Below are positions 25,373 through 34,348 of a stretch of DNA of 64,000 nucleotides, piece after piece. The stretch's first letter is position 1. Each line of letters begins with the position of its first letter. The stretch is from Streptomyces sioyaensis. Its GTDB lineage: Bacteria; Actinomycetota; Actinomycetes; Streptomycetales; Streptomycetaceae. The stretch lies in NCBI RefSeq assembly GCF_004122735.1, contig NZ_SDIF01000019.1, forward strand, positions 1 through 64,000. Direction: 5' to 3'. The notes beneath the pieces are model-generated. The model had not been told where the DNA came from, did no database searches, and was given only the letters and a program-made list of their open reading frames with translations. The position numbers were made by a program, and so were the translations under genes.

Positions 25373-25915
25373 GTGATGGAGAAGCGGCGGCAGGCGACGC
25401 CCGAGGACGGCGTGCTGACCCGGATCGGCCAGGCGATCATGTTGCACCGCGCCGGCGACCGGGAAGAGGCACGCAACCGCCTCTCGGCCCTGTGGCACGA
25501 GATCGGGCCCCAGGGCGACGCCTTCCACCGCTGCACCCTCGCCCACTACATGGCCGACACCCAGGACGACCCCCGGGACGAACTCGACTGGGACCTCAGG
25601 GCCCTGGAGGCGGCCGAGGGCTTCGTCACCGAGCGGCCCGCGGGCACCGCCGCCGCGCCCGTGGAGTCGAAGGTCGCCGACGGCCCCGGACCCCGTCACC
25701 CCCTCGTCGCGCTCCGGGCGTTCTTCCCCTCCCTCCATCTCAATATCGCGGCCGACTACGCCGCCCTCGACCGTCCGGCCGATGCCCGTGCCCAGCTGCG
25801 GCGGGCACGGGCGTCGGTCAACGCCCTCGCCGACGGCGAATACCGCCAGGGCCTGCGGGACGCGATCGACCGGCTCCAGCTGCGGATCGACCGGGCGGCG
25901 GGGCACACGCCGTAG
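25373..25915 (+). CDS. Conserved hypothetical protein, helical/TPR-like
   Basis: The 180-residue protein is predicted to be all-helical: GQAIMLHRAGDREEARNRLSALW and a C-terminal pair FPSLHLNIAADYAALDRP, then ARAQLRRARASVNAL, resemble tetratricopeptide helices. Histidines and Cys in FHRCTLAHYMAD lie in the first half. No enzymatic motif is seen. GGGAG precedes the GTG at 25373; an ATG follows at once. Function unknown. Confidence 0.75.
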   Translation: MMEKRRQATPEDGVLTRIGQAIMLHRAGDREEARNRLSALWHEIGPQGDAFHRCTLAHYMADTQDDPRDELDWDLRALEAAEGFVTERPAGTAAAPVESKVADGPGPRHPLVALRAFFPSLHLNIAADYAALDRPADARAQLRRARASVNALADGEYRQGLRDAIDRLQLRIDRAAGHTP

Positions 25916-26105
25916 GGCTCCCGCGTCCGGGACGGCGGGCCTTCCGCCGCCGCAGGGCAGTCCCACGGGCACCGCTACCGCATCCGGCAGCGGCTGAGCC
26001 GCCGCTGCGCCGCCTCGACGGGATCGCCGGCCGGCTGCCGCGCACCGGAACGTATGCTGCCGGCACGCCAGACACCAGGAACGCGGCACAACCCAGGGAG
26101 CGCGA

Positions 26106-27014
26106 GTGAAGGTCGGCTGCATCGGACTCGGCGACATCGCCCAGAAGGCGTACCTCCCGGTCCTGGGCACACAACCGGGTCTCGAACTGCATCTGTACAC
26201 CCGTACCCCGGCCACCCTCCAACGCGTCGGCGACAGCCTCCGGCTGCCCGGCGCACAGCTCCACACCGACCTGGACGCCCTGCTCGCCACCGGCCTGGAC
26301 GCGGCCTTCGTGCATGCCGCCACCGCCGCGCACCCCGAGCTCGTGACCCGGCTGCTCGAAGCCGGCGTACCGACGTATGTCGACAAGCCGCTCTCCTACG
26401 AGTTCGCCGTCTCCCAGCGCCTGGTCGCGCTCGCCGAGGACCGCGGCGTGGGCCTCACCGTCGGCTTCAACCGCCGCTTCGCGCCCGCCTACACCCAGTG
26501 CCGCGAGCATGCCCGCGAGCTGATCCTGATGCAGAAGAACCGCATCGGCCTGCCCGAGGACCCGCGCACGCTGGTGCTGGACGACTTCATCCATGTCGTC
26601 GACACCCTGCGGTTTCTGGTCCCCGGCGAGGTCGACCACATCGATGTGCGCGCCAGGATCAGGGAGGGGCTGATGCAGCATGTGGTGCTCCAGCTGTCCG
26701 GCGACGGCTTCACCGCCCTGGGCATCATGAACCGCCTCAGCGGTTCGGCGGAGGAGGTCCTCGACGTCTCCGGGCAGGACACCAGGCGTCAGGTCGTCAA
26801 TCTCGCCGAGGTCATCGACCACAAGGGACAGCCGAGCATCCGGCGCCGCGGCGACTGGGTGCCGGTCGCCCGCCAGCGCGGCATCGAGCAGATCGTGCTG
26901 GCGTTCCTGGACGACGTACGAGCCGGCCGCCAGCCGTCCGCCCGGGACGCGCTGCGCACCCACGAACTGTGCGAACGGGTGATCAGCGACGCCCTGGCGC
27001 AGGCCGCCTGCTGA
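26106..27014 (+). CDS. Gfo/Idh/MocA-family oxidoreductase
   Basis: A 302-residue dehydrogenase with the Rossmann start KVGCIGLGDIAQKAYLPVL, the cofactor/substrate motif VPTYVDKPLS (usual EKP replaced by DKP), and VGFNRRFAP. The C-terminal alpha/beta domain carries LDDFIHVVDTLRFL with the conserved His region. Family members oxidise or reduce sugars and cyclitols with NAD(P). It ends 32 bases inside the converging lnt gene, an antisense overlap. Confidence 0.88.
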   Translation: MKVGCIGLGDIAQKAYLPVLGTQPGLELHLYTRTPATLQRVGDSLRLPGAQLHTDLDALLATGLDAAFVHAATAAHPELVTRLLEAGVPTYVDKPLSYEFAVSQRLVALAEDRGVGLTVGFNRRFAPAYTQCREHARELILMQKNRIGLPEDPRTLVLDDFIHVVDTLRFLVPGEVDHIDVRARIREGLMQHVVLQLSGDGFTALGIMNRLSGSAEEVLDVSGQDTRRQVVNLAEVIDHKGQPSIRRRGDWVPVARQRGIEQIVLAFLDDVRAGRQPSARDALRTHELCERVISDALAQAAC

Positions 27015-28554
27015 CCGCGCGCAGCCCCGCGTACCCGCCGGCGAGCACCAGCGCGCCCACCGCCCCGTACACCGCCCAGTCACCGAACCGGGTGTACGGG
27101 CTGGTGCCCTCGGCCAGCGGCAGGTCGTAGACGGCCGCCGCGCTGCGGTCGGTGCCCAGCCGCGCGCCGATCTGCTCGCCGCGCGGGCCGTACACCGCGC
27201 TGATGCCGGTGAGCGTGGCGTGCACCATCGGCCGCCAGTTCTCCGCGGCGCGCAGCGCGGCCAGTGAGGAGTGCTGTGCGGGCGCCCAGCTGTGCTGGAA
27301 GGTCGAGGTCGAGGACTGGGCGACCAGCACCTGTGCACCGTCCCGCGCCAGATGACGGCTCATGTCGGGGAACGCGGACTCGAAGCACACCAGCGGCCCG
27401 ACGCGCAGCCCGCCCGCGGTGGCCACGGGCAGCAGGACCTGGCGGGTGCCGCGCAGCCGGTCGGTGGTGGCCGCCTTGCCCACCCGGGTCGCCCAGCCCA
27501 GCACCGGCCGGAAGGGTATGTACTCGCCGAAGGGCACCAGCCGCATCTTGGCGTAGCGGTCACCGGTCGGCCCGTCCGGTCCGATCAGTACCGCGCTCTT
27601 GTAGATGCCGGCCCGGCCGGCGTGCGGGGAGTCGGCGTTGACCAGCAGCTCGGCACCGGTCTGCCGGGAGAGCGCGGCGAGGCGGGCGGCGAGCGCCGGG
27701 TGGTCGGCCGGGTCCTCGTAGAGGCTGCTCTCCCCCCAGATGACCAGCCGTACCCCGTGGCCCGCCAGCGACCGGGTGAGCGCCTCGCTCCGGGCCAGCC
27801 GCGCCGACGGGGTGCCGGTCGGGCCGGGCTGGACGACCGCGAACCGCACCGTGCCGGCGGCGCGGGGGACCGGCGCCCACAGCCACGCCGCGGTGCCCGC
27901 CAGCGCGCACACCAGCAGCCCCGAGACGGCCGGCAGCCAGGTCGCGGGACGGGCGATCAGCTCCGCCACCGCGGTGTTCACCGCCACGATCAGCAGGCTC
28001 AGCAGCCACACCCCGCCGATCGACGCCAGCCGCAGCGCGGGCGGCACCTGCCACTGCCCGGCACCCAGCAGTCCCCAGGGCCCGCCCAAGTACTCCCAGG
28101 AGCGGACCAGTTCGACCATCAGCCAGCCCGAGGGCACCAGCACCAGCGCGGCGGCGTACCGCCCGCCCGTCGCCGGCCGCCCCGCGCCGCCCGCCGTTCC
28201 GTCCGCTCCGGGCGCGCCGCCCAGCAGTGCGCGCACCAGCAGCCCCCACGGCGCCCACAGCGCCCCGAGCAGCAGCGCGAGAAGGAGGATGAAGACGTGC
28301 AGGCTCGGCAGCAGCCATTGGTGGACGGCGAGCATGAAGCCGGTGCCGCCCAGCCAGCCGTCCAGCGCCGCCTGCCGGTACGTCGGTGCCGACCGCACCA
28401 GCAGCAGCCAGGGGACCAGTGCGACATACGCCAGCCACCACCACGACGGCGCGGGAAAGGTGAGGGCCGGCACCGCGCCGGCGAGGGCGGCGGCCAGCCC
28501 CCGTACCCAGGGGGAGCCGAGCCACCGCGACCGGTGGCCGAGCACTCCGTCCAT
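26983..28554 (-). CDS. lnt: Apolipoprotein N-acyltransferase
   Basis: The 523-residue protein has about six to eight membrane segments followed by an extracytoplasmic nitrilase-like domain. The catalytic triad is visible: Glu in IWGESSLYED, Lys in RYAKMRLVPFGEYIPFR and Cys in PLVCFESAFPD. The enzyme N-acylates lipoproteins after Lgt and LspA action; streptomycetes often have two lnt copies. GGGAGG lies 6 bases before the ATG at 28554. Its 3' end overlaps the converging Gfo/Idh/MocA gene by 32 bases. Confidence 0.92.
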   Translation of the reverse strand: MDGVLGHRSRWLGSPWVRGLAAALAGAVPALTFPAPSWWWLAYVALVPWLLLVRSAPTYRQAALDGWLGGTGFMLAVHQWLLPSLHVFILLLALLLGALWAPWGLLVRALLGGAPGADGTAGGAGRPATGGRYAAALVLVPSGWLMVELVRSWEYLGGPWGLLGAGQWQVPPALRLASIGGVWLLSLLIVAVNTAVAELIARPATWLPAVSGLLVCALAGTAAWLWAPVPRAAGTVRFAVVQPGPTGTPSARLARSEALTRSLAGHGVRLVIWGESSLYEDPADHPALAARLAALSRQTGAELLVNADSPHAGRAGIYKSAVLIGPDGPTGDRYAKMRLVPFGEYIPFRPVLGWATRVGKAATTDRLRGTRQVLLPVATAGGLRVGPLVCFESAFPDMSRHLARDGAQVLVAQSSTSTFQHSWAPAQHSSLAALRAAENWRPMVHATLTGISAVYGPRGEQIGARLGTDRSAAAVYDLPLAEGTSPYTRFGDWAVYGAVGALVLAGGYAGLRAVSRRPAPGRR

Positions 28555-28672
28555 GCCGCCTCCCTCGTCCCGGTGTCCGCGGGCCGGACGGCCAGTGTGC
28601 GCGGGCGGGCGGATCAAGAAAAGGGGGTGTCGCCGCAACGGCCGATTCCGGTCCGGGACGGGGCCGGGACGG

Positions 28673-29176
28673 TCAGTGACCGAGCGGGCGCACCTGCCGC
28701 CACTTCTCGTGGACCACGACCCCGGTCAGCCGCCAGCCGTCGGGAGTACGGCGGGCGGTGAAGTCGTAGCGGCCGCCGCAGGTGTAATTGGGCGCGGTCG
28801 GGTCGTCGTCGTCCGCGTCCGCGGCGGGGCCCGCGAGCCGCATCGGGTTGAGGTAGTCGGCCTGGATCGTGGCGGTGTCGCCGGGCGCACCGTCCGGCCG
28901 CTTGAGGTCGATACGGCGGTTGACGATCAGGTGCTGCCGCATCGCGAACTGCCGCAGCATCTCGGCCAGCCAGGCGGCGATGTCCTCGGTGCCGGCCTCG
29001 ATGCCGCCCGCCGAGCGGTAGTCGGCCCGTCCGTCCGGGGTGAACAGGGCCATATAGCCGGGCCAGTCGCCGTCGTCCACGGCGCGGGCATAGCCGTTGA
29101 TCAGATCGTCGAGAGCCAGGCGGTCCATGACCGTGGAGTGTTCCGCGCGCTGCGTCATCGCCTCAGTGTTCGGCAT
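28673..29176 (-). CDS. NTF2-like (SnoaL/nuclear transport factor 2 fold) protein
   Basis: A 167-residue protein with the NTF2-like alpha+beta barrel pattern: LDDLINGYARAVDDGDW, YMALFTPDGRADYR, AMRQHLIVNRRIDL, YDFTARRTPDGWRLTGVVV. Family members include scytalone dehydratase-like enzymes and binding proteins. Acidic residues and a His at FAMRQHL line the usual pocket positions. The start is uncertain; 29194, 29176 and 29158 are all in frame. Probably an enzyme or binding protein acting on a small hydrophobic molecule. Confidence 0.75.
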   Translation of the reverse strand: MPNTEAMTQRAEHSTVMDRLALDDLINGYARAVDDGDWPGYMALFTPDGRADYRSAGGIEAGTEDIAAWLAEMLRQFAMRQHLIVNRRIDLKRPDGAPGDTATIQADYLNPMRLAGPAADADDDDPTAPNYTCGGRYDFTARRTPDGWRLTGVVVHEKWRQVRPLGH

Positions 29177-29234
29177 GGCGCGGGCCCCCGCCAACAGGCG
29201 GGGGCCCAGGGCGTGTCCGCCTCCGTGTACCGCC

Positions 29235-31181
29235 TCAGTTCGCCAGCGCCGACTCCGGCAGCAGATCCGGCCCGGCGTCCGGGCGGCCGGCTTCCTCCCC
29301 GGCCGCCTCCCGGCGGTCCTCCGAGTCGGTGAACTGGGTCCGGTACAGCTCCGCGTACCGCCCGTCGTCCGCCAGCAGGCTCTCGTGCGTCCCGCGCTCG
29401 ACGATCCGCCCGCCCTCGACGACCAGGATCACGTCCGCGGCCCGTACGGTCGACAGCCGGTGGGCGATGACCAGGGCGGTACGGCCGTCGAGCGCCTCGG
29501 TGAGCGCTTCCTGCACGGCCGCCTCGGAGGTGTTGTCCAGATGGGCGGTGGCCTCGTCCAGGATCACCACCCGGGGGTGGGCGAGCAGCAGCCGGGCGAT
29601 GGTCAGCCGCTGCCGTTCGCCCCCGGAGAGACGGTAGCCGCGCTCGCCGACGACGGTGTCCAGACCATCGGGGAGCTGGGCGATCAGGTCCTCCAGACGG
29701 GCCCGGCGCAAGGCGTCCCACAGCTCGGTCTCGGTCGCCGCCGGCCTGGCCAGCAGCAGGTTCGCGCGGATCGAGTCATGGAAGAGGTGCCCGTCCTGGG
29801 TGACCATGCCCAGGACGTCGCGCAGCGAGGCCGCCGTCAGATCGCGGACATCCACCCCGGAGAGCCGGACCGCACCGGCATCGGCGTCGTACAGCCGCGG
29901 CAGCAGCTGCGCCACGGTCGACTTGCCGGCGCCCGAGGAGCCGACCAGGGCGACCATCTGGCCCGGTTCGGCGCGGAAGGAGATGCCGTGCAGGACCTCT
30001 TCGCCGCCGCGGGTGTCGAGGGCGGCGACCTCCTCCAGGGAGGCCAGCGAGACCTTGTCGGCGGACGGGTAGCCGAAGCGGACGTCGTCGAACTCCACCG
30101 ACACCGGGCCGTCGGGCACCGGGCGGGCGTCCGGCTTCTCGGTGATCAGCGGCTTCAGGTCGAGCACCTCGAAGACCCGCTCGAAGCTGACCAGCGCGCT
30201 CATCACCTCGATGTGGGCGCCGGACAGCGCGGTCAGCGGGGCGTAGAGCCGGGTGAGCAGCAGGGCGAGCGAGACGATCGCACCGGCCTCCAGCTGTCCG
30301 TGCAGGGCGAGGAATCCGCCCAGTCCGTAGACCACGGCCAGCGCCAGGGCGGAGACCAGGGTGAGGGCGGTGACGAAGTACGTCTGGACCATCGCCGAAC
30401 GGACCCCGATGTCGCGCACCCGGCGGGCCCGGGTGGCGAATTCGGCTGACTCGCGCGTCGGCCGGCCCATCAGCTTGACGAGGGTGGCGCCGGGCGCGGA
30501 GAACCGCTCGGTCATCTGGGTGCCCATCGCCGCGTTGTGGTCGGCCCCCTCCCGGCGCAGGGCCGCCAGCCGCCGGCCGACCCGGCGGGCGGGCAGCACG
30601 AACACCGGCAGCAGCACCAGCGCGATCAGGGTGATCTGCCAGGACAGGCCGAGCATCACGACGAGGGTGAGCAGCAGCGTCACGATATTGCTGACGACCC
30701 CGGACAGGGTGTCGCTGAACGCCCGCTGGGCGCCGATCACATCGTTGTTCAGACGGCTGACCAGGGCGCCGGTGCGGGTGCGGGTGAAGAACGCGACGGG
30801 CATCCGCTGCACGTGGTCGTACACGGTCGTCCGCAGATCGAGGATCAGCCCCTCACCGATGCTCGCCGACAGCCAGCGGGTCAGCAGCCCCAGCCCCGCC
30901 TCCGCGACCGCGATCAGGGCGATCAGCCCGGACAGGCCGACGACCACGCCCGACGGGTCGCCGCTCACGATCGCGTCCACCACCCGGCCCGCGAGCAGCG
31001 GGGTGGCCACCGCGAGCATCGCGGTCACCGTGCTCAGGACGAGGAACCACAGCAGCCGGCGGCGGTGCGGGCGGGCGAACGCCGCGATGCGGCGCAGGGT
31101 GCCGCGGGAGAAACGGCGCCGGCCCTGCTGGGCGGTCATCGTGCTGTGCAACGCATGCCAGGCGGTGACTTCCATGTCCAT
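29235..31181 (-). CDS. ABC exporter (fused permease-ATPase), SoxR-regulon type
   Basis: The 648-residue half-transporter has six membrane segments (about 45-330) and a C-terminal nucleotide-binding domain with Walker A GSSGAGKST, signature LSGGERQR, Walker B VVILDEAT and the H-loop IAHRLSTV. It probably exports a redox-active or toxic compound, perhaps as a homodimer. The ATG at 31181 follows GGAGG. The promoter upstream contains a SoxR/MerR-type operator, matching the known SoxR regulation of an ABC transporter in S. coelicolor. It is transcribed towards the NTF2-like gene. Confidence 0.9.
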   Translation of the reverse strand: MDMEVTAWHALHSTMTAQQGRRRFSRGTLRRIAAFARPHRRRLLWFLVLSTVTAMLAVATPLLAGRVVDAIVSGDPSGVVVGLSGLIALIAVAEAGLGLLTRWLSASIGEGLILDLRTTVYDHVQRMPVAFFTRTRTGALVSRLNNDVIGAQRAFSDTLSGVVSNIVTLLLTLVVMLGLSWQITLIALVLLPVFVLPARRVGRRLAALRREGADHNAAMGTQMTERFSAPGATLVKLMGRPTRESAEFATRARRVRDIGVRSAMVQTYFVTALTLVSALALAVVYGLGGFLALHGQLEAGAIVSLALLLTRLYAPLTALSGAHIEVMSALVSFERVFEVLDLKPLITEKPDARPVPDGPVSVEFDDVRFGYPSADKVSLASLEEVAALDTRGGEEVLHGISFRAEPGQMVALVGSSGAGKSTVAQLLPRLYDADAGAVRLSGVDVRDLTAASLRDVLGMVTQDGHLFHDSIRANLLLARPAATETELWDALRRARLEDLIAQLPDGLDTVVGERGYRLSGGERQRLTIARLLLAHPRVVILDEATAHLDNTSEAAVQEALTEALDGRTALVIAHRLSTVRAADVILVVEGGRIVERGTHESLLADDGRYAELYRTQFTDSEDRREAAGEEAGRPDAGPDLLPESALAN

Positions 31182-31242
31182 CGTGGCCTCCAAGCCGTCG
31201 GGGTCGTCACGGGATCGCCGTGTGCGACCGGCGACATAAGAA

Positions 31243-31273
31243 AACCTAGAACCTCAAGCAATGTTGAGGTCAA
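31243..31273 (-). promoter_or_regulatory. SoxR/MerR-type promoter of the ABC exporter
   Basis: On the minus strand, TTGACC (31268-31273) and TAGGTT (31243-31248) are separated by 19 bases. The palindrome ACCTCAA-6-TTGAGGT (31251-31270) lies across the spacer. The overlong 19-bp spacer with an internal dyad is the hallmark of MerR-family activated promoters. CCTCAA-x-TTGAGG arms are those of the SoxR box. Oxidised SoxR would untwist the DNA and switch on the exporter. soxR itself is not in the window. Confidence 0.8.
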
Positions 31274-31410
31274 CTTGATTCCCTTGCGCTCACCCGCAAG
31301 GACCGCTGCCGGCCACCCGCGCTCGCGGAAACCGGCCCCATCGTCCGTGAGCGGGCCGACGGCGTCGGCAGGTGACGCGCCCCGTCAGAGTCGGGAGGTG
31401 ACGGGCTCCG

Positions 31411-32862
31411 TCAGAGCGGGCGTTCCCAGACCGTGAGGGCCTCGGGGGCGGCCGGGACGCTGACCGTCAGCCGCACCGCCGGGCGGCCGTCGGGGAGCGT
31501 GGCGAGGGCGTCCACGACGACCTCGATGCGGGCCGGGCGGGCCGCGGCGGGCACCGACGGGGCCGCCTCGGCCAGAGCCTTGGCCAGCGCCGCCAGCAGC
31601 TCCCGGCCGCCCTCGTCGTCGAGGCGCGCCTCGACCGGGCCCACGAACTGCACCGACGGCCGGCTGCCGAGTACGGGGGTGGCGGCGTCGGCCTCCCGCA
31701 GCACGCGGCTACGGAGCCCGGGCACCGCGGCCGGCCCCTGCTGCAGCGCGATGATCGCCGACCTGATCTCCTGGATCGTCGCGTCCAGCTCGTCGACCGC
31801 CCGGCCGACCCCCTCCGCCACCTCCGGCAGCTGCGCCTTGCGCCGGGCGGTCTCCAGCAGCATCCCGGTGGCGAACAGCCGCTGGATGACCAGATCGTGC
31901 AGATCGCGGGCGATGCGGTCGCGGTCCTCGAAGACGGCGAGCTGTTCGCGGTCGCGGTGCCGGTCGGCGAGGACGAGAGCCACCGCGGCCTGAGCGGCGA
32001 ACTGCGTCCCCAGGGTCCGCTCGGTGTGGCTGAAGCGGCGCTCGCCGGGCCTGCGGCACAGTGCGAGGGCGCCCAGCACCCGCCCACTGCTGCGCAGCGG
32101 CAGCAGCATCATCGGGCCGTAGTGGCGCGAGAGTGGGGAGATCGAGCGGGGATCGCCGCCGAAGTCGTCGGAGAACACCGCGAGCCCGGCGCGTATCTGG
32201 TGGACGGAGGGGCTCTGCGGCGGGATCCTGGCGTGCTCGGACTCGGCCCGTACCGCCTCGGACAGCACGGTGGAGATCGCCACGATCTCCATACCGCCCT
32301 CGGGGTGCGGCATCAGCACCGCGCCGGTGGCCGCGTCGGCCAGGTCCCGGCCCTGCTCCGCGACGACGGTCAGGGCGTTGGGGGTCGTCGAGCGGGTGTC
32401 GGGCTCGGCCAGCAGGGCCGTGGTCACGGAGGCCGTCCCGTCGATCCAGCGTCTTCGCTGCCGGGCGGCCGCGTGCGTCCGGGCATTGCTGAAGGCGATG
32501 CCCGCTTGGGTGGCCAGCACCCGCACCAGGTGCAGATCCCCGTCGCCGAACCCCCCGCCGCCGTCCTTCCCCGTCACACGCAGCGTGCCGAACAGCTTCC
32601 CCTGCACCCGTATGGGTACCTCCAGAAAGGCTCCGGCGGGCTGCTCGGTGGCGGGGGAGGGGCCGTGAGTGATCGGCTCGCCGGGGCCGTCGCCGTCCTC
32701 GTCGGGAAGGCTGACCGCGGCATGGCGCGCTCCGGTCAGCGCGACGGCGTTCTCGGCGATACGGTCCAGCGCACGGCGCAGATCATGATCGGAACCGACC
32801 GTCACCATCGCTTCCAGGAGCTGCGGAAGGCGCGAGATCGGCCCGCCCGCCAGCGCGCGCAA
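31411..32862 (-). CDS. GAF-domain sensor histidine kinase with decayed ATPase domain
   Basis: A 483-residue protein with two GAF domains (about 20-140 and 155-310) and a HisKA_3 dimerisation domain (FEDRDRIARDLHDLVIQRLFA, phospho-His in DLHD). This is the DevS/DosS arrangement. The expected HATPase_c domain (about 385-483) is short and lacks the N box (NAxRHA reads EAAPSV) and any DxGxG or GxGL glycine box, so autophosphorylation from ATP seems unlikely. It may be a signalling partner needing another kinase. The start (TTG at 32862) is uncertain: no ribosome site precedes it and the frame stays open upstream. Confidence 0.8.
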   Translation of the reverse strand: MRALAGGPISRLPQLLEAMVTVGSDHDLRRALDRIAENAVALTGARHAAVSLPDEDGDGPGEPITHGPSPATEQPAGAFLEVPIRVQGKLFGTLRVTGKDGGGGFGDGDLHLVRVLATQAGIAFSNARTHAAARQRRRWIDGTASVTTALLAEPDTRSTTPNALTVVAEQGRDLADAATGAVLMPHPEGGMEIVAISTVLSEAVRAESEHARIPPQSPSVHQIRAGLAVFSDDFGGDPRSISPLSRHYGPMMLLPLRSSGRVLGALALCRRPGERRFSHTERTLGTQFAAQAAVALVLADRHRDREQLAVFEDRDRIARDLHDLVIQRLFATGMLLETARRKAQLPEVAEGVGRAVDELDATIQEIRSAIIALQQGPAAVPGLRSRVLREADAATPVLGSRPSVQFVGPVEARLDDEGGRELLAALAKALAEAAPSVPAAARPARIEVVVDALATLPDGRPAVRLTVSVPAAPEALTVWERPL

Positions 32863-33400
32863 GCTGCGCGCGGTGCGGTCGGGGAAATCTCCCGCGGGGT
32901 CCGACGGCTTCAGGGCACACCTCTCACTTTCCGGCCGTTCGGACAGTCTAATTCGGTCGAAAGTGTGTTACCCGCGAAAAATGGATGGTTTCTCCGGTTC
33001 GGCCGGGACAGGGCCTGACCTGCGTGTGCTCCATGCCGTCCAGGTCTCCGGCCGATCGACGGCGTGGTCGATCGAGCAGTCCGTCTCGGTCTGTGGTGTA
33101 CGGGGGCGGCGGGAGGCGCGGCCCTTGGGTGCTTATCCCGGCCACACCCATCAGGGGCGACTTTGAGACAACCTGGAGCTGAGTCGTGCGCCGGGACTTG
33201 AGGCCCCCGGGCTGCGGGTAAGCCGTAGTCAACTACGGACACAGCTGCAGAAACACAGGCGCACAACCGACACACCACCAACGACCCGGCAACGGGCCGA
33301 CCCGCCCGGATTGCGCCGGGCGCCCCCCACACGTTCCGAACATCTCCGCCGCAGACGCGTGGCCATATCCCGCGCCTCGGCATGAAAGTGGGCCGGGCCG
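32863..33400. other. Gene-free interval with a perfect palindrome
   Basis: The 538 bases between the divergent GAF kinase and STAS genes show no supportable ORF apart from a possible upstream extension of the kinase. The clearest element is the palindrome CCGTAGT-CA-ACTACGG at 33223-33238 (two 7-base arms), about 160 bases before the STAS gene. It is a candidate binding site for an unknown dimeric regulator. Confidence 0.5.
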
Positions 33401-33820
33401 ATGGATGAAGGTCAGTACTACCCGAGACTCGTGGGACCCAGCCGTGCGGCGGGCGGCACCACCCTTCTCGAAATCCGCGGTGAGCTGGACATCCTCGCCG
33501 TGTCGGTGCTGTCCGACCGGCTGGACGACATCACCGGTGCTCAGGGCGTCGATCTCGTGCTGGACGTGCGCGCGGTGACGTTCATCGACTGCGCCGGACT
33601 GTCCCTGCTCAGCCGCGCCCGCCAGCGCGCCCGGCAGCGGGGCGGCAGGCTACGGCTGACCGGGGCCACCGGCGACGGGAGCGTCGCGCGGCTGCTGCGC
33701 ATGACCGGGCTGACCGGCAGCTTCGAACTCGTCCCCGACGACGACGGCGCTATGGACGCCGTCGCCGAGGCCACCGGGCCGGCCGGGGTCACGGACGGCG
33801 CCGGCAGCGCCGTCGCCTGA
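33401..33820 (+). CDS. STAS-domain protein (anti-sigma-factor antagonist-like)
   Basis: This 139-residue protein has a STAS fold: LEIRGELDILAVSVLSDRL, then VDLVLDVRAVTFIDCAGLSL. In SpoIIAA-type antagonists the phosphorylated serine is the second residue of the DSSG motif; here the motif is D63-C64-A65-G66, so both serines are missing. It cannot be switched by the usual kinase phosphorylation and may be constitutively active or serve only as an adaptor. The Ala/Gly-rich C-terminus has no clear domain. No cognate anti-sigma factor is adjacent. Confidence 0.85.
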   Translation: MDEGQYYPRLVGPSRAAGGTTLLEIRGELDILAVSVLSDRLDDITGAQGVDLVLDVRAVTFIDCAGLSLLSRARQRARQRGGRLRLTGATGDGSVARLLRMTGLTGSFELVPDDDGAMDAVAEATGPAGVTDGAGSAVA

Positions 33821-33853
33821 CGCGCCCGGACACCCGCCGGCCCGCCCCCGGCC

Positions 33854-34348
33854 TCAGGCCGGAAGGGCCGCCTCGATGGCGCCGACCAGCTCCTCGGCCT
33901 CCGGCTCGGTGCGCGGACGGAAGCGGCCCGCGACCTCACCCCCGGCATCGATCAGGAACTTCTCGAAGTTCCACTGGATGTCACCGGCCGCGCCCTCGGC
34001 ATCCTCGGTGGCGGTCAGCGCCGCATACAGCGGGTGCCGGTCCGCGCCGTTGACGTCGGTCTTCTCGAACAGCGGGAAACTCACGCCGTACGTCGCCGAG
34101 CAGAACGTGGCGATCTCTTCCGCGGTGCCCGGCTCCTGGCCCGCGAACTGGTTGCTGGGGAAGCCCAGCACGCTGAAACCACGGTCCCCGTAGCGCTGCT
34201 GCAGCCGCTCCAGGCCCGCATACTGCGGGGTCAGCCCGCACTTGGACGCCACGTTCACCACCAGCAGGGCTTTGCCCCGGTAGTCGGCGAGGGAAGCGGG
34301 TTCACCGGTCAGGGTGCGCAGCGGGATGTCGTACAGGGTCACGGTCAT
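33854..34348 (-). CDS. Glutathione peroxidase-family peroxidase
   Basis: The 164-residue thioredoxin-fold protein carries the GPx motifs: NVASKCGLTPQY (peroxidatic Cys), FPSNQFAGQEP (Gln) and WNFEKFLID (Trp-Asn). Length and motifs match the bacterial Cys-GPx group, which usually uses thioredoxin rather than glutathione; streptomycetes lack glutathione. It detoxifies hydroperoxides in the cytoplasm. GAGGAG lies just before the ATG at 34348. Confidence 0.92.
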   Translation of the reverse strand: MTVTLYDIPLRTLTGEPASLADYRGKALLVVNVASKCGLTPQYAGLERLQQRYGDRGFSVLGFPSNQFAGQEPGTAEEIATFCSATYGVSFPLFEKTDVNGADRHPLYAALTATEDAEGAAGDIQWNFEKFLIDAGGEVAGRFRPRTEPEAEELVGAIEAALPA

